This document shows, piece by piece, positions 7,343 through 13,302 of a stretch of 15,240 nt of DNA; positions within the stretch are counted from its first letter, which is position 1; each line of letters starts with the position of its first letter. This DNA comes from Candidatus Omnitrophota bacterium (GTDB taxonomy: Bacteria > Omnitrophota > Gorgyraeia > Pluralincolimonadales > Pluralincolimonadaceae): contig JBAZFB010000013.1 of the NCBI GenBank assembly GCA_041653595.1, forward strand, positions 27,387-42,626, given 5' to 3'. The notes below the pieces were generated by a model, which was not told where the DNA came from, did no database searches, and worked only from the letters and a program-made list of their open reading frames with translations. Made by a program: the position numbers and the translations under genes.

Positions 7343-8826
7343 ACTTTGTTGCCTCCGTTCTTTTTGGCCTCATAAAGGGCCGCGTCAGCAGACCTGATGA
7401 TCTCATCCCTCGATACCGCGTCTTCGGGCACCCCGGCGCAGCCGATCGAGACCGTGACATGAGTCTCGACCTGCCTCAGGATGAACTTCTCGCCTTCTAT
7501 CTTCTTCCGTACCTCCTCGCCGAGCCTCTGCGCCGCGGCCTTGTCCTTTCCGAAGAGGACGATGACGAATTCCTCTCCGCCGTACCTGGCCGCGATATCG
7601 CCGGGCTCCAGGGAACCCTTGAGCAGACCTCCGATCGACTTAAGGACTATATCCCCTGCGATATGGCCGTATTTGTCGTTATAGCCCTTGAACCCGTCTA
7701 TATCGAACATAAGCAGCGAGAGCGGTTGTTTTATCCGGACCGCTTTTACGATATCCTCCGCCAGCCTCTCCTTGAAATATCTCTGGCAGTAGAGCCCGGT
7801 CAACCCGTCGCTTATCGCGAGCTCTTCTATGCGGTGGTAGAGTTTCGAGTTTTCCAGCGCGATAGCCGCAAGGTCGGAGATGATAGTGAGCAGCCTCAGG
7901 TCGTCGGATATGTAAGCCTCGGCCTCCCTGCTTTCGACCCTCAGGATGCCGATGACCTTCTTCTCGGAAATAAGCGGGGCGGCTATCAGGGACTTGAAAC
8001 CCCTCCTGAACTCGACGGGTATCAGGTCAAGGTTGAACCTGAAATCCTTATCCGCGTCCGATACCATGAGCGGCTGCCTCTGCTTCAAGACCCAGATATC
8101 GAAGATATCGCCCTTTTTCGATTTAACGGATACCGCCCCTTCCTTGCCCCTGGCCGCTTTAAGGGCCAGCTCGCGGGCTTCCTCATCGACCAAAAAGAGG
8201 ATGCAGGCGTCCGCCTTCTCGACCAGATCGCAAACGTTGTCTATGACTATGTTAACCACCGAATCGAGGGATAATGTCGAGCTGAGCTTGCTTGTCAGTT
8301 CCTTGAGTGTAGCGTACCTTACGACTTTTTCCTTTAGGGCATCGTTCGCCCCTTTCATATAGGCATATTCGGCCTCGATCGCGTTCTTCTCCTCCTCAAG
8401 GGTATCGATCTGCCTGTCTATGGAAAGGGCATGCGTGACCATACTGTTCTTAAAGATGGTAACAAATAGGCCGACGGCGAAAAAAATTAATATCTGCATG
8501 TTCATATTGGGAGTGTGGATGTTATTTCCGGAGGAGATCCCGGCTGCGGCGGTCGCATCAACAACGGTGGTTATGTTGGTATTGGTGACGAGCGATACGA
8601 AAAGCGTGAGTACCGAGGAGAGCGCTATGAATATCCAGAGGCCCCATTCGCCGAAAGCGACCCATGCCAGAAGGATGATGACATTAAGGAGTATGATAAG
8701 GGAGCTGATCAGCCCGTAGACCCAATATTGGACCGGGAACCGGTGGCAGGCTGAGATTATCAAAGAGGAAACGAGTAGAAAACCTGCTATCGCAAGTATT
8801 CCTGAAACCAGCTTTTCCTTTTTCAA
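7330..8826 (-). CDS. membrane GAF-GGDEF diguanylate cyclase lacking the I-site arginine
   Basis: A 498-residue paralogue of the cyclase that follows it. Hydrophobic segments at about 8-27, 35-57, 61-82 and 110-126 suggest four membrane helices. The stretch between the last two (about 83-109, Thr/Asn/Ala-rich) may be a short extracytoplasmic loop. A charged coiled coil (137-168), a GAF domain (about 180-330) and a GGDEF domain (337-498) follow. The catalytic core looks intact: GGEEF (416-420), FDIDGFK (374-380), N383-D384. The I-site position reads EPGD (407-410) in place of RxxD, so product inhibition through this site is probably absent. The start is TTG at 8826, one base after the ABC ATPase stop and without a good ribosome-binding site; no better in-frame start precedes the first helix, so coupled translation is likely. 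Confidence 0.86.
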   Translation of the reverse strand: MKKEKLVSGILAIAGFLLVSSLIISACHRFPVQYWVYGLISSLIILLNVIILLAWVAFGEWGLWIFIALSSVLTLFVSLVTNTNITTVVDATAAAGISSGNNIHTPNMNMQILIFFAVGLFVTIFKNSMVTHALSIDRQIDTLEEEKNAIEAEYAYMKGANDALKEKVVRYATLKELTSKLSSTLSLDSVVNIVIDNVCDLVEKADACILFLVDEEARELALKAARGKEGAVSVKSKKGDIFDIWVLKQRQPLMVSDADKDFRFNLDLIPVEFRRGFKSLIAAPLISEKKVIGILRVESREAEAYISDDLRLLTIISDLAAIALENSKLYHRIEELAISDGLTGLYCQRYFKERLAEDIVKAVRIKQPLSLLMFDIDGFKGYNDKYGHIAGDIVLKSIGGLLKGSLEPGDIAARYGGEEFVIVLFGKDKAAAQRLGEEVRKKIEGEKFILRQVETHVTVSIGCAGVPEDAVSRDEIIRSADAALYEAKKNGGNKVCLA

Positions 8827-8827
8827 G

Positions 8828-9931
8828 CTAGACTATCGCTTTCTCAGTGTCCTTATCGAAGAAATGGATCTTGCCCATGTCGAAGACGAGGTCGATGTCG
8901 TGGTTGACCTCGGGCTTGTCGTGTCCTCCGACGCGCGCAATGAAAGCCTGCTTGGGGGTCGCCATGTGGAGATAGACCTCGGAACCCATCGGCTCTACGA
9001 CGTCCACCCTGGCCGTAACGGTGTTTTCGGGAGGAGCTTCCTGGACAAAGAGTTTATCGTAAATATCTTCCGGCCTTATGCCGAATACGATTTCTTTGCC
9101 CTGGTACGGCCCTATCCTGGCTATCATATCGTCGACGATTTTAACCTTGAACGTCCCCTCGTCGAAGTAAAATTTCCCGTCGTCTTTTATGATCTTCCCG
9201 TTGAGGAAATTCATCGGAGGGCTGCCTATGAAACCGGCGACGAATTTATTTACGGGTTTATCATATAAGGATATGGGATCTGCTACTTGATGTACTATCC
9301 CGTCTTTCATGACGACGATGCGGTTGCCCATCGTCATGGCCTCGACCTGGTCGTGGGTGACATATATCATCGTCGATTGCAGCCTGGTATGCAATTTGTT
9401 TATCTCGGTCCTCATCTGCACGCGCATCTTCGCGTCGAGGTTGCTTAAAGGCTCGTCAAACAAAAAGACGAGAGGTTTTCTTACTATCGCCCGTCCTACC
9501 GCGACCCTCTGCCGCTCGCCGCCGGAAAGCTCCTTCGGCCTCCTGTTCAGGTACCTGGCTATGCCGAGCATCTGCGCCGCTTCTTTTACGCGCGTGTCGA
9601 TCTCGGCCCTGGAATATTTACGCAGACGCAGGCCGAACGCCATATTATCATAAACGGTCATATGCGGATACAAGGCGTAGTTCTGGAAGACCATCGCGAT
9701 ATCGCGGTCTTTGGCCGGGACGTCGTTTACCAGCTTATCCCCTATATATATCTCGCCCTCGGATATCTCTTCGAGGCCCGCTATCATCCTCAAAGTAGTG
9801 GATTTGCCGCAGCCGGAAGGGCCTACGAAGACGACGAATTCCTTATTCTCGATGCCGAGGGTCACATCAGAGACCGCTTTTGTGTTCCCGGAATAGATCT
9901 TCGAGACATGTCTAAGACTTACCTGAGCCAT
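8828..9931 (-). CDS. CUT1-type sugar ABC transporter ATP-binding protein (UgpC/MalK/MsmX family)
   Basis: Energises import of sugars or glycerol-3-phosphate-type substrates by ATP hydrolysis at the inner membrane. The 367-residue protein has Walker A GPSGCGKST (37-45), the Q-loop (Q83), signature LSGGERQ (135-141), Walker B VFLFDE (155-160), the D-loop SNLD and the H-loop histidine H193. A C-terminal MOP/OB-like domain (about 235-367) contains GIRPEDIY and VVEPMGSEVYLH, the hallmarks of the MalK/UgpC subfamily. No permease or solute-binding protein lies beside it, which fits a shared ATPase of the MsmX/MsiK kind serving importers encoded elsewhere. It has its own promoter and a strong AAGGAGG five bases before the ATG, and is followed one base later by a diguanylate cyclase. 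The exact substrate cannot be read from the sequence. Confidence 0.92.
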   Translation of the reverse strand: MAQVSLRHVSKIYSGNTKAVSDVTLGIENKEFVVFVGPSGCGKSTTLRMIAGLEEISEGEIYIGDKLVNDVPAKDRDIAMVFQNYALYPHMTVYDNMAFGLRLRKYSRAEIDTRVKEAAQMLGIARYLNRRPKELSGGERQRVAVGRAIVRKPLVFLFDEPLSNLDAKMRVQMRTEINKLHTRLQSTMIYVTHDQVEAMTMGNRIVVMKDGIVHQVADPISLYDKPVNKFVAGFIGSPPMNFLNGKIIKDDGKFYFDEGTFKVKIVDDMIARIGPYQGKEIVFGIRPEDIYDKLFVQEAPPENTVTARVDVVEPMGSEVYLHMATPKQAFIARVGGHDKPEVNHDIDLVFDMGKIHFFDKDTEKAIV

Positions 9932-9936
9932 TTGAA

Positions 9937-9943
9937 CCTCCTT
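9937..9943 (-). promoter_or_regulatory. strong ribosome-binding site of the ABC ATPase gene
   Basis: AAGGAGG on the minus strand, five bases before the ATG at 9931. It is the best Shine-Dalgarno match in the window and contrasts with the promoter-proximal starts of the ROK and DUF1015 genes, which have none. Confidence 0.85.
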
Positions 9944-9960
9944 GAGGTAGATTTAAGTCA

Positions 9961-9989
9961 ATGATACTACACAAGTTAACTACTGTCAA
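9961..9989 (-). promoter_or_regulatory. sigma70-type promoter of the ABC ATPase-GGDEF operon
   Basis: A perfect -35 box TTGACA (9989-9984) and a -10 box TATCAT (9966-9961) are separated by 17 bases on the minus strand. The -35 box overlaps the accD stop codon (TGA, 9988-9986). Transcription should start near 9954, giving a leader of about 22 bases that contains the AAGGAGG site. Two direct copies of TTAACTTG (9994-9987 and 9979-9972), 15 bases apart, cover the -35 box and the spacer and may bind a regulator. Confidence 0.75.
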
Positions 9990-10822
9990 GTTAAGTAATC
10001 TATGACCTGGGCTATGCCGGATTTCAGGTTTTTCCTGTGGATTATCATGTCCAAAAGGCCGTGTTCCAGGAGGAATTCCGAACGCTGGAAACCGGGCGGC
10101 AGTTTCTGCCTTATCGTCTGTTCTATTACGCGCGGGCCGGTAAAGCCTATCAGCGCCTTGGGCTCGGCCATTATTATATCGCCCAGCGACGCGAAGCTCG
10201 CCATGACGCCGGCCATCGTGGGGTTGGTCAGGACAGAAATATACGGGACGCCTGCCTCGTGAAGCTTCGCTATAGCGGCAGACGTTTTTGCCATCTGCAT
10301 AAGGGAGAAGAGGCCTTCATACATCCGCGCGCCCCCGCCCGAACCGGAGACGATAACAAGGGGCAACCTCAGGTTTGTGGCCAGTTCAGTCGCCCTGGCT
10401 ATCTTCTCTCCCACTACCGAACCCATCGAACCCATTATGAAACGCGAATCCGTGACGACGAATATTACCCTTTTGCCCTCTATCATGCCCCTGCCGCTGA
10501 TGCAGGCCTCGGAAAGGCCGGTATCGGCCGCGTCCTGCTTCAATTTTTCCTCGTACGTCCTCGGCCCCTTGAACTGGAGCGGGTCCATAGACCTTAAACC
10601 GGCGTCGCGTTCCTCGAAACTGCCGGCGTCCAGGAGCATCACTATCCTCTCCTGCGCGGTAAGGACGAAATGGTAGCTGCACCTGGGACATACCTTCATG
10701 TTCTCCTCAAGGGCCTTGTTGTAGATTATCTCGCCGCATTCCTCGCACTTGGTCCAGAGGCCTTCGGGTATGTCCTTTTTTTTGGCGACTTTTACTATTG
10801 TGTATTTCGATCTTCCGAACAT
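9986..10822 (-). CDS. accD: acetyl-CoA carboxylase carboxyltransferase subunit beta
   Basis: With AccA it transfers the carboxyl group from carboxybiotin on AccB to acetyl-CoA, giving malonyl-CoA for fatty acid synthesis in the cytoplasm. The 278-residue length is normal for AccD. The N-terminal zinc ribbon is complete (C26, C29, C45, C48), followed by the crotonase-type carboxyltransferase domain with the conserved GSMGSVVGEK, SGGGARMYEG, SLMQMAKTSAA, NPTMAGVMASFASLGD and GFTGPRVIEQTI stretches. Its ATG lies 3 bp after the DUF1015 stop with no evident ribosome-binding site, so translation is probably coupled. accA, accB and accC are not in the window. The operon context with chaperones and DUF1015 does not by itself suggest more than housekeeping expression. 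Confidence 0.95.
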   Translation of the reverse strand: MFGRSKYTIVKVAKKKDIPEGLWTKCEECGEIIYNKALEENMKVCPRCSYHFVLTAQERIVMLLDAGSFEERDAGLRSMDPLQFKGPRTYEEKLKQDAADTGLSEACISGRGMIEGKRVIFVVTDSRFIMGSMGSVVGEKIARATELATNLRLPLVIVSGSGGGARMYEGLFSLMQMAKTSAAIAKLHEAGVPYISVLTNPTMAGVMASFASLGDIIMAEPKALIGFTGPRVIEQTIRQKLPPGFQRSEFLLEHGLLDMIIHRKNLKSGIAQVIDYLT

Positions 10823-10825
10823 ATT

Positions 10826-12112
10826 TTAGGTTATCTTGTTTATTACCAGACCCGACGGGGGTTTGGGATAGAAGTACGTGGTCTTGTGGGGCATCCTCTC
10901 CTGCCGCTTTACTATATTTTTTATCTCATCGAGCGCGGGAGGGCTCAGGAAGAACGCCGCCCTGCCTTTGCCCTGGGCCGCCCATTCCAACGCGGCCCTT
11001 GGGTCGCGCGTGAACGATATCCTTCTCTCGGCCTCTTTCCCCCTTATGCCCAATGCCTTATCAAAGACGAGGCGATGCAATACCACGACGTCCAGGTTCT
11101 TCCAATAATCGGAGTTCCCGGATTTGATCAGGCCTCCTGCGTCCCTGCGCTTAAGCGACAGGCAGAGATAATCCCTGCCGCCCAGGTAGACACCTATGGT
11201 ATGCTTCCTGTCCGCCTTCATCATGGCGAACATCTTCTCTTTGCTGTCCAGGTGTATTATATCAAAAAACTTTTTGATTTTAGCGATATTTTTTCGGAAC
11301 GAACCGGCAGGGAGCCCCTCGACCATGCGGTGGGTCGGGAGGATCGTAAGCCCTGAGGGGTCTGAGGTCGCGAAATACATCATCACATAATCCAGAGCGG
11401 CGGGGCCGGCTGCCTTGCCGTGACTGCGCATGTAGTCCCTGTATTCGAGGGAGACTTCGTAGCGGTGGTGGCCGTCGGCTATAAGCGCGCGTTTGCTCTT
11501 CACCGACCTTTGCAGCTTTCTTATCGCCGCCGCTTCGGACATAAGCCAGATCCTGTTCCTCGTCCCCTCGAACCTGACATCTACCGCGGGCCTGTTCTTT
11601 TTTATGAAATCCCTCAGGATGTTCATCACCTTCTTATTCTCGTCGATCACTATGGAGAATATCGGGCTGAGGTTCGCGCCGGTCTCCTTCATGAGGTTGA
11701 GCCTGTCGAGTTTCGGGCCCCTGAAAGTCCGCTCATGCGGCAGGAATCCCTTCGTGCGGTCTTCTTCCAGCCTCGCCAGGGAGATAAAACCGAGGCGGTG
11801 TCTTTTCCTTCCGCCATCCGCATATTCCTGGTCGTAGATATAGACCGATTTCCGCAGATCCCTGACCAGGATGCCTTTATCTATCCACTCCTCCAGGAAG
11901 CCCCCTGCTCTCGTGTATCTGTTATTTCTATTATTGTCCTTAGGAAAGGTCTTGCCCAGGTCGAGCCTGATGAAGTTGTGAGGATGGTTTTTATAATACG
12001 ACGCCTGCTGCTTCTTGTTTATGACGTCATAAGGCGGAGTAATGACCTTGGAGAGAATTCCCACGGTTTTAGGATCGTACCTGTAGCCTCTGAAGGGTTT
12101 TATTATTGTCAT
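10826..12112 (-). CDS. DUF1015 family protein (COG4198), function unproven
   Basis: A 428-residue soluble protein with the family's hallmark motifs: the N-terminal KPFRGYRYD and TPPYDVI (25-31), LPHERT (124-129), ADGHHRYE (212-219), ILPTHR (257-262) and the C-terminal MPHKTTYFYPKPPSGLV (407-423). It has no signal peptide or membrane segment. The DGHHR motif resembles that of ParB/sulfiredoxin-fold proteins, a group that includes free-serine kinases of the SerK/SbnI kind. A small-molecule kinase role is therefore an attractive but unproven inference, and no serine-pathway gene is visible here. It is rich in lysine and arginine. The ATG at 12112 has no Shine-Dalgarno but sits nine bases after a TATAAT box, inside an inverted repeat. 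accD follows after 3 bp, so the two are co-transcribed. Confidence 0.85.
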   Translation of the reverse strand: MTIIKPFRGYRYDPKTVGILSKVITPPYDVINKKQQASYYKNHPHNFIRLDLGKTFPKDNNRNNRYTRAGGFLEEWIDKGILVRDLRKSVYIYDQEYADGGRKRHRLGFISLARLEEDRTKGFLPHERTFRGPKLDRLNLMKETGANLSPIFSIVIDENKKVMNILRDFIKKNRPAVDVRFEGTRNRIWLMSEAAAIRKLQRSVKSKRALIADGHHRYEVSLEYRDYMRSHGKAAGPAALDYVMMYFATSDPSGLTILPTHRMVEGLPAGSFRKNIAKIKKFFDIIHLDSKEKMFAMMKADRKHTIGVYLGGRDYLCLSLKRRDAGGLIKSGNSDYWKNLDVVVLHRLVFDKALGIRGKEAERRISFTRDPRAALEWAAQGKGRAAFFLSPPALDEIKNIVKRQERMPHKTTYFYPKPPSGLVINKIT

Positions 12113-12145
12113 TTTCAGGAGATTATATCACAAATCACCTGAAAA
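12112..12145. repeat. inverted repeat across the dnaJ stop and DUF1015 start
   Basis: Two 13-base arms (12112-12124 and 12133-12145) pair at 12 of 13 positions around an eight-base loop; on the minus strand they read TTTTCAGGTGATT and AATCTCCTGAAAA. The repeat contains the dnaJ stop codon, the TATAAT box and the first base of the DUF1015 ATG. It could be an operator in DNA or a hairpin in dnaJ read-through mRNA. Confidence 0.7.
12122..12130 (-). promoter_or_regulatory. extended -10 promoter element before the DUF1015 gene
   Basis: TGATATAAT (12130-12122, minus strand) is a perfect match to the extended -10 consensus TGnTATAAT. No good -35 hexamer lies 16-18 bases upstream, where the bases are GAGTTT-like, but extended -10 promoters can do without one. 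Only nine bases separate it from the ATG at 12112, predicting a leaderless or nearly leaderless mRNA. Confidence 0.5.
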
Positions 12146-13298
12146 AACTCTTTAATTTTCTTATGAATGAGGCGGAATTAGGGAATGTGCTTTCGCCGGA
12201 GGTGCGGCCGAATTCCTGGAGTATACGCTTCTGGGAGTCGCTGGTCACGGTCGGAGTCTCGACGATGACGCGGACATGCTCGTCGCCGCGGACGCCTGTA
12301 TGGATGTCTTTTATGCCTTTATCCCTTAACCTGAATATCTTGCCGCTCTGCGTGCCGGCCGGGACTTTCATCCGGACTTTGCCGTCGAGCGTCGGGACCT
12401 CGACCTCTGTCCCGAGCGCCGCATCGACCATGGTTATGGGGACTTCGCAGAGTACATCGCTGCCGTGGCGTTCGAAGATCTCGTGGGGCCTGACATAGAT
12501 GAGGACATAGAGGTCGCCGCGCTGTCCGCCGCGCTGTCCCACTTCGCCTTCGCCGGCGACTCGCAGCCTCATTCCGTTCTCGATGCCGGCCGGGACCTTC
12601 ACGGTTATCTTCCTGTCGACGACTACCCTGCCGGCGCCCCTGCATTTAGGACAGGGCTTTGTTATGATGGACCCTTCTCCGCCGCACTTATCGCATGCCC
12701 GCGAGAAGATCATGAACCCCTGTGACGATTGCACCTGCCCCGCGCCGCCGCATTTCGAACAAGTCGTCCTCGACGAACCGGGAGCCGTGCCCTCTCCCCT
12801 GCAGCCCGGGCATACCTCGTGCCGCGGTATCACAAAATTTTTTGCGGCGCCGGATGCGGCCTCGTTAAAGTTTATCTCCATGTCGAACTGGAGGTCAGAT
12901 CCGCGTCGCCTGCCGGCTGCGCCCCCGCGCCTGCCGCCGCCTCCGAATATCCCTCCTCCGAATATCCCTCCGAGCAGGTCTTCGAGGTCGACGCCGCCCA
13001 TGCCCAGGTCTTCAAATACGCTGGAGAAATCCGCGCCGCGGAAGATATCTTCGGAAGTATAGCGGGAATCTATGCCGGAATGGCCGAACTGGTCGTACTG
13101 CGCGCGTTTCTGCGTATCAGACAGGACGGCATATGCCTCGGAGAGCTCCTTGAACTTCTCTTCCGCCGCTTTTTTGTCGGAAGGGTTCCTGTCCGGATGA
13201 TATTTGAGCGCCAACCTGCGGTAGGCGCTCTTTATCTCATCGGCCGAGGCGCTCTTCTGAACGCCCAGTATCTCGTAGTAATCCCTTTTTTCCGCCAA
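12135..13298 (-). CDS. dnaJ: chaperone protein DnaJ (type A Hsp40)
   Basis: Co-chaperone that delivers unfolded proteins to DnaK and stimulates its ATPase in the cytoplasm. All type A parts are present in 387 residues: the J-domain (5-70) with HPD at 34-36, a Gly/Phe-rich region (about 72-125) containing a GGGIFGGGIFGGGG stretch, four CxxCxGxG zinc motifs (C163/C166, C180/C183, C202/C205, C216/C219), and C-terminal peptide-binding domains with VKVPAGIENGMRLR and the GDLYV strand. The start is TTG at 13298, four bases after the dnaK stop and without a visible ribosome-binding site; it gives the canonical MAEKRDYYEILGV start, and no ATG is available nearby, so coupling to dnaK translation is likely. 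Confidence 0.96.
   Translation of the reverse strand: MAEKRDYYEILGVQKSASADEIKSAYRRLALKYHPDRNPSDKKAAEEKFKELSEAYAVLSDTQKRAQYDQFGHSGIDSRYTSEDIFRGADFSSVFEDLGMGGVDLEDLLGGIFGGGIFGGGGRRGGAAGRRRGSDLQFDMEINFNEAASGAAKNFVIPRHEVCPGCRGEGTAPGSSRTTCSKCGGAGQVQSSQGFMIFSRACDKCGGEGSIITKPCPKCRGAGRVVVDRKITVKVPAGIENGMRLRVAGEGEVGQRGGQRGDLYVLIYVRPHEIFERHGSDVLCEVPITMVDAALGTEVEVPTLDGKVRMKVPAGTQSGKIFRLRDKGIKDIHTGVRGDEHVRVIVETPTVTSDSQKRILQEFGRTSGESTFPNSASFIRKLKSFFR
12940..12969. repeat. 15-bp tandem duplication inside dnaJ
   Basis: Two perfect adjacent copies of a 15-base unit (plus strand CCTCCGAATATCCCT) encode two successive GGGIF-type units in the DnaJ Gly/Phe region. Being in frame, it only lengthens the flexible linker and could vary between strains by slippage. 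Confidence 0.8.
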
Positions 13299-13302
13299 TT
13301 AT

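Noticed and set aside
7459..8274. Plus-strand open frame of 271 codons opposite the upstream cyclase
   Set aside because: It is the mirror of a conserved GAF-GGDEF gene, shows no known domain and has no promoter or ribosome-binding support.
11420..12142. Plus-strand open frame of 240 codons opposite the DUF1015 gene
   Set aside because: It is a shadow of the conserved gene on the other strand, with no recognisable motif.
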